Part shown: one piece after another, positions 16,909-26,973 of the stretch
Layout: every line of letters begins with the position of its first letter
How positions within the stretch are numbered: the first letter of the stretch is position 1
From: an uncultured Muribaculaceae bacterium
Lineage (GTDB): Bacteria; Bacteroidota; Bacteroidia; Bacteroidales; Muribaculaceae
DNA: 52,500 bases
Direction: 5' to 3'
Assembly (NCBI GenBank): GCA_910579605.1
Contig: CAJTUG010000007.1
Location: 1 to 52,500, forward strand
Program-made: the position numbers and the translations under genes
The notes under the pieces: model-generated
The model's input: only the letters and a program-made list of their open reading frames with translations
What the model was told of the DNA's origin: nothing
Database searches by the model: none

Positions 16909-19900
16909 TTAGTAGATGTTTGATTCAATTTTTATTTTGCTGTGGCTTGAATTTTGCTCTTGCTCTACAAGAATTTTAACAGGGATTTTTTCGCCCAATT
17001 CTGCCACATGACTTATTATTCCAACCCTGCGACCGGATTTATTATGTAGACGTCTCAAAGTATCTATGGCATTGTTGAGTGCCTCGTCGCTGAGTGTGCC
17101 GAAGCCTTCATCAATGAAAAGCATGTCTACCTGCAAGCGAGACCCGATGTCGGACAGAGCCAATGCCAATGCCAAGGATACTACGAAGCCCTCACCGCCG
17201 GAAAGTGCTGTCGAAGGTCTGACTTTGTCGTGCTGCCATGAATCACGCACCATCACAGCGAAGGAGTCGCCGTATGTGCTCAACCGGTAGCGAGGCATAA
17301 GAGTGAGGAGATAAACGTTCGCTTTTTCAAGAAGATGGCCGAAGATGAAACGCAAGGCTATTGTTCTGAAATTTTTACCTTCGCTGTCGCCGAATATTTT
17401 GTTGAATTTTTCCCAGCGTAATGTTATTTTCTTTTGGCTATCTATCTCTTCAATTAGGTCTTTGAGCTTAAGCCTGTTGGCCGCATCCGATTTAAGGCGT
17501 TGGTCTATTGCGCCGATTTCTTGTTCTAACCTACTTTTTTGAGAGGCAATTTCTTTTGCCTCTGTATCAAGCGATTGAAGAGTCTCGTCGTTTTGGATTT
17601 CGGGTTTCTTGAGTTTATGCAACTCAATGTTCAAACGGGCCTTCCGCAAGGCTTGATCTGCAAGGATTGCGGAATTTTTTGCATTGATAACTTTTTCCGA
17701 CCACTCCTCTATCTTGGCATTGGGTAGCGCTGCCAGAAATAGAAAGCGTCGTATAGGCGGAAATCCAGCAGATTGGATATAGACGGATAATTCTTGTCGG
17801 GCTTGTCTTAGTTCGGCAGATGTATTGGCTTTGGAGTCAATGTTTTGCAATATGCGAAAATAAAGGTTATGCAGGCTTTCGTCTATCCTTTTGATTTGCA
17901 TATCAGCCTGCTTCATAGCTGTTTTGGCAAACGGTTTTAGAGCTTGTATCGATGCTTGGTGCCTGCGTGCAGCCGTAATAACTGTTTCGGTTTCCTTGAG
18001 CTGTTTGGATAGATTGTCTACCTTGTTGATTTGCAGGTTATAACAGTTGAACTCATTTTCCAATTCGGTTGTGAATAATTCAATGTTTTCTTCAAAATTG
18101 TTCTTCCAATTTCCGGTTATATGCTTGACAACAAGCTCATAAGCTTCTTTTATACTTGTGGTTATAGCGTTTAAGGTTCTTTCTTCAACAAGGATTTTGT
18201 TTTCTATTTCGGCTACAGCTTCTTTGGAACGGGTTAAAGATTCTCGCGCAGAGTCGTTTTGTGTGCGCAGATTTTTTACTTTTAAGTTTATTTCCTTTAC
18301 TTTTTCTTCCAGTTTTTCGCTTTCTGCAAGCTTCGGTAACAGCTGTTCCAGAAGTGCGCAACACCGTTGCGCACTTCCCTCTATTTCGTCTTCTTTGCAG
18401 GAACAAAGACTTAGTAAGTCTTTGAGCTTCGCTTTATTATCCGCAAGTAGCCGTTTTTGCTTGCTTATAGACTCCTGTGTGTGAAGAGCCACGGATATGG
18501 CAGTATCTCTTGCAACGGTTGCGCTGTTAAGATTGGCCTGAATCCTTTCTATGTCGTCATTGCATTGCTTTAGTTTAAGACTCAACTCTGCCAACCGTTT
18601 ATCTGCCAATTCCGCATCTGGGTTGAAGCATTGCTCTATAGGTCTGTGACAGATAGGGCATATGTCGCCTTCTTGAATCTGAGAGCGTATTTTGCGGGTC
18701 CAGTCCAGACTTTCCGATGCAATTTCATATGCCCGTTTAACTGCCTGTTGCAATTCTTTTGCAAGGGCGAGTTTCTCTTGCGTGGACCCTATCTGTGCTG
18801 AGTGGCTATCTATTTGTGATTTTAATTGAGAGGCTTTATTTTCCAATTCCGATATATTTTCGGAATTATCTGTACAGTTTTTAAGAGTTGAAGCTGCAAT
18901 TCTCAGATTTGTCAATATAGCCTGTTGCTGCAATACATTTTGTCTGAGTGTTGCTATTTGCTTATTGGCAAATTCTTTTTCTGTTTTTTCAAGTTCTAAT
19001 TCTGCCGCAAGGAGTTGCGAGGCTGTTTTGTCTGCATGGGCAAGTATCTTTTCGTGCGATTCCTTGCTTTTTTCGAGTTGTTGCTTGAGTGAAGATATAC
19101 GTTGGACTACAAAGCTCTGATTCCGACGCAAATTGCTTATTTCTTTAGATTTTGCGTCTATGAGTGCTTTTGCTTTGAATGTATCTTCTTTGGTCTGGAA
19201 AGAGTTGAGTATTTCCGTCTCTTTTTGGTGCGATATCTGTTGCTCGCTAAAATTGAGCTCTTCCAGAGCTAAAATACCAGATAGGTTAGCAAATTCTTCT
19301 TGTAGTTTTTGTTCTTGTTTTAATAAAATTTTAAGTTGCTCGCGAGCACAGCGGTCACGCTCCAAAATTACTTTAGATTCGCTTATACGGGAATAGTCAT
19401 TCAGCAAAAGGAGAGTTTCTTGTATTTCAGGCGAATTCAATACTTGGAAAGTTTCGCGGCTATGCTTCAATGCGTTTGAAGCAGTTTCATCAAGGTGGTT
19501 TAATTCCGACAGCCACAACCATTTTACGTTGATATTGTTGGCAAGTTCAGTGAGATTGGCTATTCGGGAAGATATATTGTCTCTTTCCGAAACGATTTTA
19601 TGCAAATCTTCTTGGGAAAGGAAATCAATATCTTTTACTTTTGCAACGAGTGTGTCGAGTTTCGATTTATGCTGAGAGAATAATTGATAAATGCGCAACC
19701 CTATTGCGGAGTAGGATGAACAATCTAAAATTTTCTCTAAAATTTGCGATTTCTCATCTTTATTGCTTTTTAGAAAGCGAGTAAATTCCCCTTGCGCCAG
19801 CATGGTCGTTCGGCAGAATTGTTCAAAATCCAATCCTACGGCACGGATAATTTCTTTTTGGAGTTCGTCGCCTTTCCATTGTAGTCCTGAGGCAGGGGAA

Positions 19901-20286
19901 TATAATTCTCTTACTACGTTTTGAAGGTTCCCGGTAGTTTTCTTGCGGGCACGTCTCACGTACCAATGCGCCACATATTCTATACCGTTTGCGCCTTTGA
20001 ATTCAAGCTTGACAGATGCCTCTGAGGTGTTGCGGCGCATAAGATTTCTTATATCCGACTCTTTTATTCCATCGTCTAAATTTTCTGTCCGGTGTGATTT
20101 GTTGTCAAGTCTTGGAGTTGCATTATATAGCGCAACGCAGATGCAATCTAAGACGGTTGATTTCCCTGCACCTGTTTTTCCGCTTATAAGGAATACGTCG
20201 GCATTGCTCAATGGGGGCGAGTTAAAATCTATCTCTGCATCGCAAATAGATGCGATGTTATGTATTGTGAGCTTGTTGATAATCAT
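16909..20286 (-). CDS. sbcC: Exonuclease SbcCD, SMC-like ATPase subunit
   Basis: ATPase partner of SbcD (Rad50-like) that opens hairpins and processes blocked DNA ends. Walker A GKTGAGKS is at residues 36-43. Long coiled-coil arms flank a zinc hook with Cys543 and Cys546 (CPICHRPI). The ABC signature ALSGGEGF and Walker B MLFIDEGFGTLSDEAL lie near the C-terminus. At 1125 residues it is complete. The ATG overlaps the sbcD stop as ATGA, so the two are translationally coupled. Confidence 0.95.
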   Translation of the reverse strand: MIINKLTIHNIASICDAEIDFNSPPLSNADVFLISGKTGAGKSTVLDCICVALYNATPRLDNKSHRTENLDDGIKESDIRNLMRRNTSEASVKLEFKGANGIEYVAHWYVRRARKKTTGNLQNVVRELYSPASGLQWKGDELQKEIIRAVGLDFEQFCRTTMLAQGEFTRFLKSNKDEKSQILEKILDCSSYSAIGLRIYQLFSQHKSKLDTLVAKVKDIDFLSQEDLHKIVSERDNISSRIANLTELANNINVKWLWLSELNHLDETASNALKHSRETFQVLNSPEIQETLLLLNDYSRISESKVILERDRCAREQLKILLKQEQKLQEEFANLSGILALEELNFSEQQISHQKETEILNSFQTKEDTFKAKALIDAKSKEISNLRRNQSFVVQRISSLKQQLEKSKESHEKILAHADKTASQLLAAELELEKTEKEFANKQIATLRQNVLQQQAILTNLRIAASTLKNCTDNSENISELENKASQLKSQIDSHSAQIGSTQEKLALAKELQQAVKRAYEIASESLDWTRKIRSQIQEGDICPICHRPIEQCFNPDAELADKRLAELSLKLKQCNDDIERIQANLNSATVARDTAISVALHTQESISKQKRLLADNKAKLKDLLSLCSCKEDEIEGSAQRCCALLEQLLPKLAESEKLEEKVKEINLKVKNLRTQNDSARESLTRSKEAVAEIENKILVEERTLNAITTSIKEAYELVVKHITGNWKNNFEENIELFTTELENEFNCYNLQINKVDNLSKQLKETETVITAARRHQASIQALKPFAKTAMKQADMQIKRIDESLHNLYFRILQNIDSKANTSAELRQARQELSVYIQSAGFPPIRRFLFLAALPNAKIEEWSEKVINAKNSAILADQALRKARLNIELHKLKKPEIQNDETLQSLDTEAKEIASQKSRLEQEIGAIDQRLKSDAANRLKLKDLIEEIDSQKKITLRWEKFNKIFGDSEGKNFRTIALRFIFGHLLEKANVYLLTLMPRYRLSTYGDSFAVMVRDSWQHDKVRPSTALSGGEGFVVSLALALALSDIGSRLQVDMLFIDEGFGTLSDEALNNAIDTLRRLHNKSGRRVGIISHVAELGEKIPVKILVEQEQNSSHSKIKIESNIY

Positions 20287-21461
20287 TGGCCGTCGTCGGT
20301 ATTTTTGAAGCTGTCTAAAACTTCATTAAACATATCTTCTATTTCGCCAAAGTCTATTCCGTTAATTTCTGCATGAAGTTTTGCCACCTCAAGCGGACTC
20401 ATGGTTTTGAATTCCTCAATGCTCATATGTCCGTTTTTAGCAGATAGTTTTGTGTGTTCTACAGGAGGATGGTTGATAGAGCAGAATAACAATTTTTTTT
20501 CTTTGGCGATTTCAGCAGCTATACTGTCGGCATCGGCCGGAACAGTGTTGTCGTTTATAACATTCAATCTCACGTAGCAGGGCTTATCTGACTCAAGCTT
20601 CCGGAGCTCTTGCAAAGCGATATCCCATGAAGCGAAACCTTGCTGTGGTAACGACAGGACTTTGATTGGCGAAGGTATAGTAACCCTGCGGATATGCGGT
20701 TTGCAACCGTGGGCGTCAATTTCCACGATTGCTACTGAGTGGTCAAAGTCTTCGTCAAAGCTGACAGGTAAAATAGAGCCGCTGTAACCAATTTTGTTTG
20801 CCGAACCATATATAGACTGCGGGTGATGGATGTGGCCTAATGCAATATAGTCCCAACCGTTGCCGAAAATTTCCAAGGGTAATAATTCTTCTCCTCCAAC
20901 GATAATTTCGCCGTCGTTTTCCTGCCCTTTGAAATTACACGATTGCACAGCTGTGTGAGCCATGGCAATGACCGGCCGATTATTTGTGTTGCGACGTGAA
21001 ATTTCGTCGGCGAGCATTTTGAAAATCCCGTCTTGGAGTATTCTACGGTGGACAAATGGTACTGCTGCCACAAATAGTTGAGGTAGGTCTATTATCAATT
21101 TGTCAAAAAAATCGCTGCTTCCTGCTATGCCGGTTGTGCCGATTGTATGAACGCCGAGTTCAAGCCATACGTCGCGAAATATTTCGTGGCGCGAGGGGCT
21201 GTCATGATTTCCTGCAGTCGCTATTACAGCCATATCGGGAGCCGATTTTTTCATTGCCGCAATAGTGCTTGCAAACAGACGTTGTGCCCAGGCCGGTGGT
21301 TGTGAGCTGTGGTAAATGTCACCGCTTATAATGAGAGCGTCGGGTTGCTCGTTTTCTATTATGCGGCGCAAGGTCTCCATTACGGCCGTCTGTTCTTTTT
21401 CTCGGTCGTATCCGTAAAATATATGTCCTAAGTGCCAATCGCTTGTGTGGATAATTTTCAT
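20283..21461 (-). CDS. sbcD: Exonuclease SbcCD, nuclease subunit
   Basis: Mn-dependent nuclease (Mre11-like) of the SbcCD complex. The metallophosphoesterase motifs are present in order: HTSDWHLGH (residues 5-13), SGDIYHS, ATAGNHDSP, MAHTAVQ and LGHIHHPQ. At 392 residues it is of normal length. It is the first gene of sbcD-sbcC-fmt. A minus-strand TATATTTG at 21488-21481, about 20 bases upstream, is a likely -7 element. Confidence 0.95.
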   Translation of the reverse strand: MKIIHTSDWHLGHIFYGYDREKEQTAVMETLRRIIENEQPDALIISGDIYHSSQPPAWAQRLFASTIAAMKKSAPDMAVIATAGNHDSPSRHEIFRDVWLELGVHTIGTTGIAGSSDFFDKLIIDLPQLFVAAVPFVHRRILQDGIFKMLADEISRRNTNNRPVIAMAHTAVQSCNFKGQENDGEIIVGGEELLPLEIFGNGWDYIALGHIHHPQSIYGSANKIGYSGSILPVSFDEDFDHSVAIVEIDAHGCKPHIRRVTIPSPIKVLSLPQQGFASWDIALQELRKLESDKPCYVRLNVINDNTVPADADSIAAEIAKEKKLLFCSINHPPVEHTKLSAKNGHMSIEEFKTMSPLEVAKLHAEINGIDFGEIEDMFNEVLDSFKNTDDGQ

Positions 21462-21551
21462 CGTTCTGAAAAAGCTAATGCAAATATACGATAAAAAGCC
21501 GGAATAGGATTGGTTTTGGGTTTGTTTAGTGCGGTTTCTTTGATTTTGAAA

Positions 21552-21589
21552 AAGCGGCTTCTCGGAGATCTAACACCGAGAAGCCGCTT
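21552..21589 (-). terminator. Intrinsic terminator after the DUF3332 gene
   Basis: A perfect 14-bp stem (21552-21565 with 21576-21589) and a 10-base loop; on the minus strand it closes into a short T-run. It ends the long minus-strand run that begins at serC and separates it from sbcD. Confidence 0.88.
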
Positions 21590-21609
21590 ATATTTTGGAG
21601 ATATATGAT

Positions 21610-22161
21610 TTATTTAGCAGCCAAAGAGGGCGCTCCGGCAACTTGGCTGTAGGCCAGAACTCCGGCTTGGGATATTTCAAAAATTCTATGATCGCGTCCG
21701 CCATCTACCGGTAAGCTCACGTGTGTGTCGTCTACAAAAGTCATCAACTCGAAAGATTGATTTGCTGTTTCGATGCTCCATGTCTGCGAATCTGAATCGA
21801 AATCGAGTCTTACTTTGGAACCGTCGTTGTAGCTAATAACATCGTAGCCTTTACCGTCGCATTTTACGAGGTAGCGACCGTCGTTGCCTTCGATTACCTT
21901 CTGACCTTTTGCCATTGGGTTGCTTCCGCTCCAGAATTCAATGCTGTTTAGGACGAGTACATCGGCTAAGCCACTTACTTCGTATACAGGTAAGATCCAG
22001 AAAGCGAAAAACACCAGTTCGTTAACAAATTTGTTTCCTACAGTCTTGTTCCAGCTAAGGAGTTTGTTTGTCAGGGAAAAGCTGCCGATACACGAAGGCG
22101 TGAAAACCATGGAAGCCCCCAAAAGGCAGATTACGGCTGCCGAAAAAAATCTTTTTTTCAT
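21610..22161 (-). CDS. DUF3332-family lipoprotein
   Basis: A 183-residue exported protein whose function is not known to me. The signal peptide ends FTPSC (Cys24), a plausible but weak lipobox. The middle (LLSWNKTVGNKFVNELVFF, VYEVSGLADVLVLNSIEFW) matches the DUF3332 family as I remember it, including a hydrophobic segment at about 46-62. It lies 28 bases downstream of the lytic transglycosylase gene and ends 20 bases before a strong terminator. Confidence 0.8.
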   Translation of the reverse strand: MKKRFFSAAVICLLGASMVFTPSCIGSFSLTNKLLSWNKTVGNKFVNELVFFAFWILPVYEVSGLADVLVLNSIEFWSGSNPMAKGQKVIEGNDGRYLVKCDGKGYDVISYNDGSKVRLDFDSDSQTWSIETANQSFELMTFVDDTHVSLPVDGGRDHRIFEISQAGVLAYSQVAGAPSLAAK

Positions 22162-22189
22162 TGGGATTGAAAGTGTTTGTTAAAAATTC

Positions 22190-23572
22190 TCAGGCACTTA
22201 TTTGGCGCCGAGCTTGTTCATAGAATTTAGTAATTTTGTCTACATAGGCCACCGTCTCAGTTCCTCGGCAGTAGCCGTATTTAACCACGGGGTCGTTGTA
22301 GTATTTTGGATTCATTTTCATGAGGATAGCTTTGCTCACGTTCCCTTCCCAAACCTGAGGGTCAAGACCGTATTTTTTTGCAAGACGGATTGCGTCGTAT
22401 ACATGCGCAATACCGACATTATATGCTGCGATGACAAATTTTAGTCTTTCGGAGTCGTTTGGCACATATTCTGTGAGGTATCCGTCAAGGTCGTCGAGCA
22501 ATCGTGTGGCTACCTTAACGCTTGTTTCCGGGTTGTTGAGTTGTGATACCGGGGTTCTGTATCCGCGAGCTGTTGCCGGCATAATCTGCATTAAGCCACG
22601 AGCACCGACCCAAGATCGGGCATTTGGCCTGAAACGGCTTTCCTGATAGGCTTGGGCTGCCATCAGGCGCCAGTCCCAACCAATATTCGGGGCATATTTT
22701 TTGAAAATATGGTCGTATTTTGATATGAAACCTTTACTGAAATCAAATGCCACGTTGCTGTTGTATTTTGTTTGTTCGAAATACTGCTTTAGAAGCTCGG
22801 CATTTAGTTCCTGAGGTTCTCGCTCGGAAAACCATTGGTTTATTTCTTGGGCAAGGGCTTCGTTTCCAGGAGCGACAGCCCACGAAGCTCTTTGAGGGAA
22901 GCTTACTTCTGTGCTGATATCAAGACCGGGGTAATACGTTCGGTTTAGCTTGGCAATGTCGCTGTCTACAACAGTCATCGGTATTTTTCCTTCGTTGACC
23001 AATCGTATGAGGTCTTCTGTTATCAAAGTATCCGCGTCTACTTGGTGTATGTTTATACCTCCGCCAAGTTCGTCGTTGAGATTTTCCATTCTTCTGAGGT
23101 ACTTGCTGTCGTTTTCCACATATACGTCTTTCCCAACCAGTTGAGTAACGTCGGTTACAGAGGCCTCGCCTTGAACCTTGGGCTGAACCAGTACTTGAGT
23201 GGTGAAAGTTTCCGGACCGCAGGGGAGAACATATTTGAGATAGTGTTCCGTTATAGGTACGTTGTAGGCAATGAGGTCTACTTTACCTGAATCGAGCATT
23301 GCCACGGCAGCCGAAACGGTTTTGGCAACTTTAAGGTCTAAGACCATTCCTTTTTTGTGGGCGAGGCTGTCGACAAGCACGTAATCGTATCCCATGGGTT
23401 CCCCACGGTATAAGAAATACGATGTAGGGCCCGAGAGTGTTACGACTCTTAGTGTATCGTTGTTTTGACTGCTTGTTTGGGTGTTTTGGTCACCGTTATT
23501 CCTGCCGCAGGATACTGCGGATGTTAAAACCAAGGCACTACCAATGGCCAGATGAATGAGATTCTTGAGCAT
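22190..23572 (-). CDS. mltF: MltF-like membrane-bound lytic murein transglycosylase
   Basis: Cleaves peptidoglycan glycan strands, releasing 1,6-anhydro-muropeptides. The signal peptide ends in SAVSC (lipidated Cys22). An extracellular solute-binding-like regulatory domain (about 40-265) precedes the SLT domain (about 285-455). Catalytic Glu311 is in YQESRF, followed by GARGLMQIMPATA and AAYNVGIAHV. At 460 residues it matches MltF architecture. It is flanked by purM upstream and a DUF3332 gene downstream on the same strand. Confidence 0.92.
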   Translation of the reverse strand: MLKNLIHLAIGSALVLTSAVSCGRNNGDQNTQTSSQNNDTLRVVTLSGPTSYFLYRGEPMGYDYVLVDSLAHKKGMVLDLKVAKTVSAAVAMLDSGKVDLIAYNVPITEHYLKYVLPCGPETFTTQVLVQPKVQGEASVTDVTQLVGKDVYVENDSKYLRRMENLNDELGGGINIHQVDADTLITEDLIRLVNEGKIPMTVVDSDIAKLNRTYYPGLDISTEVSFPQRASWAVAPGNEALAQEINQWFSEREPQELNAELLKQYFEQTKYNSNVAFDFSKGFISKYDHIFKKYAPNIGWDWRLMAAQAYQESRFRPNARSWVGARGLMQIMPATARGYRTPVSQLNNPETSVKVATRLLDDLDGYLTEYVPNDSERLKFVIAAYNVGIAHVYDAIRLAKKYGLDPQVWEGNVSKAILMKMNPKYYNDPVVKYGYCRGTETVAYVDKITKFYEQARRQISA

Positions 23573-23605
23573 GTCGCGTCTTTTGCAAGGTTAAACTGCG
23601 ACGAC

Positions 23606-24772
23606 TCAGTATTCGAAAGTTCCTAATGGGCTTGAGATAGTGAGACGTTTTGCAGTAGATTCTTCAACCCTACCGATAACTTTTGCTTCTACGCCAAATG
23701 ACTTAGCTATTTCCACAATATCAAGAGCAGAATCGGCTGTACAATAGATTTCAAATCTGTGTCCCATATTGAATACTTTGTACATCTCTTTGGGGTCTGT
23801 GCCTGATTCCCTGCGTATCAAATCAAAAAGCGGCGGAATGGGGAATAAATCATCTTTTATAACATGCATTCCGTCTACAAAGTTCATTATTTTTGTTTGT
23901 GCACCTCCAGAACAATGTATCATGCCATGTACGCAGTTTCTATGTCTGTCTAACACTGCTTTAACAACCGGGGCATAAGTGCGTGTGGGGGAGAGGACAA
24001 GGCGTCCGGCATCTATGGGAGAACCGTCTATGGTGTCGGTGAGATTGCAGCTTCCGCAATAAACTAAATCTGAAGGTACTCCTTGGTCGAAAGTCTCGGG
24101 ATATTTTTCTGCAACCGATTTGTTGAACACGTCGTGACGCGCGGACGTGAGGCCATTGCTCCCCATGCCGCCATTATATGATGTTTCGTAAACTGTCTGT
24201 CCGAAAGACGCCAGTCCCACAATAAGGTCGCCAGGCCTGATGTTTGCGTTGTCTACGACATGGTCGCGCCGCATACGGCAGGTTACCGTTGAATCCACTA
24301 TGATAGTGCGCACCAAGTCTCCCACATCGGCGGTTTCACCTCCAGTAGAATGGATGGAGACACCTTGTTTTGCCAATTCGGCAATAAGTTCTTCTGTGCC
24401 GTTGATAATTGCCGATATTACTTCTCCCGGAATCAGACGCTTGTTGCGGCCAATAGTTGAGGAGAGGAGGATGTTGTCGGTAGCGCCAACGCATATCAAG
24501 TCGTCGATGTTCATTATCAGAGCGTCTTGTGCTATACCTTTCCAGACGCTTAAATCTCCGGTTTCCTTCCAGTAGGCATATGCGAGAGAACTTTTTGTGC
24601 CGGCACCGTCGGCGTGCATTATGTTGCACCACTGCGGGTCTCCACCGAGGAAATCGGGAATTATTTTGCAAAAAGCTTTTGGGAACAAGCCTTTGTCGAT
24701 ATTCTTGATTGCGTTGTGTACGTCTTCTTTCGAGGCCGAAACCCCACGCATATTGTAGCGTCCGCTATCCAT
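23606..24772 (-). CDS. purM: Phosphoribosylformylglycinamidine cyclo-ligase (AIR synthase), Bacteroidetes type
   Basis: Closes the imidazole ring to make AIR in purine synthesis, using ATP. The 388-residue protein is the longer Bacteroidetes variant. YNMRGVSASKEDVH at the N-terminus, MHADGAGTKSSLAY, MNIDDLICVGATDN, STGGETADVGDLVRT and GMGSNGLTSARHDVF are its recognisable conserved blocks, including the Asp and Gly residues of the ATP site. It starts 8 bases after the antiporter gene ends. Confidence 0.93.
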   Translation of the reverse strand: MDSGRYNMRGVSASKEDVHNAIKNIDKGLFPKAFCKIIPDFLGGDPQWCNIMHADGAGTKSSLAYAYWKETGDLSVWKGIAQDALIMNIDDLICVGATDNILLSSTIGRNKRLIPGEVISAIINGTEELIAELAKQGVSIHSTGGETADVGDLVRTIIVDSTVTCRMRRDHVVDNANIRPGDLIVGLASFGQTVYETSYNGGMGSNGLTSARHDVFNKSVAEKYPETFDQGVPSDLVYCGSCNLTDTIDGSPIDAGRLVLSPTRTYAPVVKAVLDRHRNCVHGMIHCSGGAQTKIMNFVDGMHVIKDDLFPIPPLFDLIRRESGTDPKEMYKVFNMGHRFEIYCTADSALDIVEIAKSFGVEAKVIGRVEESTAKRLTISSPLGTFEY

Positions 24773-24780
24773 AGTTTTGT

Positions 24781-26967
24781 TTATTTGAGTTTAGCAATTT
24801 TAGATTGGTCACCGACCACCCAAAGAATGTCGCCAGGTTGGAAAACAAGATCTGGCTGAGAGTCTATATGCTCATCGCCACGGTCGACGGCTACAACGAG
24901 AGCTTCGAAATTGTCGCGCAACTGGCTGCTTCTCGGAGTTTTGTTTATGAGCGGAGAATTGGGTGAAAGGAGTATATGTGTGAGAGTGAATTTTGATGCG
25001 TCTACATGGTTTTGTTCGTCTCGCTGCGCCTCGGCATCGGGTAGCAGGCGGGCAAGTTCGTCGTCGGTGCCTATTACGCCGATTATATCTCCGGGATAAA
25101 GGCGTGTTCTTCCGTTTGGAATGGGGATGAATTCCTGTCCGCGTTGGATACTGACGACGTTTACTCCGTATCGTTTCCGCAAGTCGCTGTCCATTAGTCT
25201 CTCGCCTACAAAACTACAAGCAGAGCTTATTGTTATGTATGCTTGATGCAAATCGTGGACAACTGCGTTCTTTTTTCCGCTACGCCGCAGTTCCCGTTCG
25301 TTTAAATTGTCTATGAATTTATTTTCTATTCGTCCCATGCTTTCGCGGAGGCGTTTAGAGAAATATAGCGCTATTAAAAGAATCACGGCAATGGCTACAG
25401 ATAAACCAACTCTGGCCGAGTACCAAGAGGTGATTGTGCGTACTACAAAGAATAATGCTATGCCGAAGCGGAAAATTGTGAGTACAATTGTGGGTACTCC
25501 CCACTTGGAGGAACTATTGTAGAGAGATACCGGCAACATCAAGGCCAAGAGGAATGGCGACATTACTATCAAGGTTAAAGCTAAAGTGAGCAGCCTTGCC
25601 CATTCCCCTGAAAAATCTTGGATGTATGAGTGCATGAATTGTTTTGCACATATGTCTATTGCAAGAAGGACAATGGAATATAGAATTGTGCGCCATAGGT
25701 ATTTTTTTAGCGCTTCTTTCCACGGGTTTGGTCTGGTGAGAGATTTGTCGGCTTCTTTTTGGTATCTGTCTATGAGGAAATGGAGCTTTTTTGGCAAATG
25801 ACGCTCTAAAAAATCATAGGCAGGGGTGGCCATTTTTATGAAATAGGGCGTTGTAAACGTTGTTATAACTGAAACTGCAACAACGATTGGGTAGATTGTA
25901 GAGTCTAAAACGTTTAGACTCATACCTAATGTGGCGATGATAAAGGCGAATTCCCCAATTTGAGTGAGCGAAAACCCGGATTGGATTGCAACTTTGAGCG
26001 ATTGACCTGTGATAAGCATGCCGGCAGTTCCGAAAACAATCATTCCAACTATCACTACTGAAGACAAAACTAAAATTGGTAGCCAATATTGGGCGAGGAT
26101 CTGCGGTTGTACCATCATTCCTACTGATATGAAAAAAACTGCGCCGAAAAGATCTTTAACGGGTGTTACTACATGTTCTATACGCTCTGCAAAGGATGTC
26201 CCTGCGAGTATAGAACCCATTACAAATGCTCCCAATGCAAGAGAGAAACCGCAATAAACAGAGAAGACCGCCATGCCCAGACATAGCCCCATCGCTACTA
26301 CGAGAAGGGTTTCGCTGTTGAGAAAACGGCGTAGGCTCCAGAGCAAAGATGGCAAAACATATACTCCGACGAGAAACCATATTATGAGGAAGAACATCAA
26401 TTTACCCACTGAGTATAGCAACTCGGATCCTTCTACGCTATTGTTGATTGCAATAGAAGAGAGGAGTACCATCATTAAAACAGCAAAGAGGTCTTCTACT
26501 ATGAGTACTGCGAGAACCAGAGAAGCGAATTTACGCTGTCTCAAGCCCATGTCGTTGAAAGCTTTGATAATTATGGTTGTGGAAGACATAGACAGCATAC
26601 CGCCTAAAAACAGGCTGTTGATGCTGTTGAAATCAAGAAGATGCCCGACGGCAAAACCGGCGCACATCATTCCGCTCACTATTATCAGAGCGGTTACTAT
26701 TGCAGAGCCTCCCGAGTTTACAAGTTTTTTGAAGCTGAATTCCAACCCAAGAGAAAACAGAAGGACTACAATGCCTATCTGCGCCCAAAAATCGATGTTT
26801 TCTTCTGTTGTTACCGATGGAAGGTATTCAAAATGCGGACTTGCAAGGAAGCCAGCAACTATGTAGCCAAGTACTACCGGTTGTTTTATCCATTTGAATA
26901 AAACAGTGACGATTGCTCCCAGAAGCAAGATGAATGCCAAATCGGAAATTAGACCTTCAACGTTCAT
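24781..26967 (-). CDS. CPA2-family cation/proton antiporter with two RCK_C domains
   Basis: Inner-membrane monovalent cation:H+ antiporter of the KefB/Na+-H+ exchanger type, 728 residues. About 12 hydrophobic segments fill residues 1-385, including the AGFLASPHF and LFSLGLEFSFKKL regions typical of CPA2. A second hydrophobic block follows at about 430-550. The C-terminus carries two RCK_C/TrkA_C-like modules, each ending in a PGDI motif (RLYPGDIIGVIG and VFQPGDILWVVG). No NAD-binding RCK_N domain is seen. The ion is not predictable. Confidence 0.88.
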   Translation of the reverse strand: MNVEGLISDLAFILLLGAIVTVLFKWIKQPVVLGYIVAGFLASPHFEYLPSVTTEENIDFWAQIGIVVLLFSLGLEFSFKKLVNSGGSAIVTALIIVSGMMCAGFAVGHLLDFNSINSLFLGGMLSMSSTTIIIKAFNDMGLRQRKFASLVLAVLIVEDLFAVLMMVLLSSIAINNSVEGSELLYSVGKLMFFLIIWFLVGVYVLPSLLWSLRRFLNSETLLVVAMGLCLGMAVFSVYCGFSLALGAFVMGSILAGTSFAERIEHVVTPVKDLFGAVFFISVGMMVQPQILAQYWLPILVLSSVVIVGMIVFGTAGMLITGQSLKVAIQSGFSLTQIGEFAFIIATLGMSLNVLDSTIYPIVVAVSVITTFTTPYFIKMATPAYDFLERHLPKKLHFLIDRYQKEADKSLTRPNPWKEALKKYLWRTILYSIVLLAIDICAKQFMHSYIQDFSGEWARLLTLALTLIVMSPFLLALMLPVSLYNSSSKWGVPTIVLTIFRFGIALFFVVRTITSWYSARVGLSVAIAVILLIALYFSKRLRESMGRIENKFIDNLNERELRRSGKKNAVVHDLHQAYITISSACSFVGERLMDSDLRKRYGVNVVSIQRGQEFIPIPNGRTRLYPGDIIGVIGTDDELARLLPDAEAQRDEQNHVDASKFTLTHILLSPNSPLINKTPRSSQLRDNFEALVVAVDRGDEHIDSQPDLVFQPGDILWVVGDQSKIAKLK

Positions 26968-26973
26968 CGTTTG

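Noticed and set aside
26273..26866. 197-residue plus-strand frame inside the antiporter gene
   Set aside because: Antisense to membrane helices; composition rich in Arg, Thr and Ser is typical of shadows.
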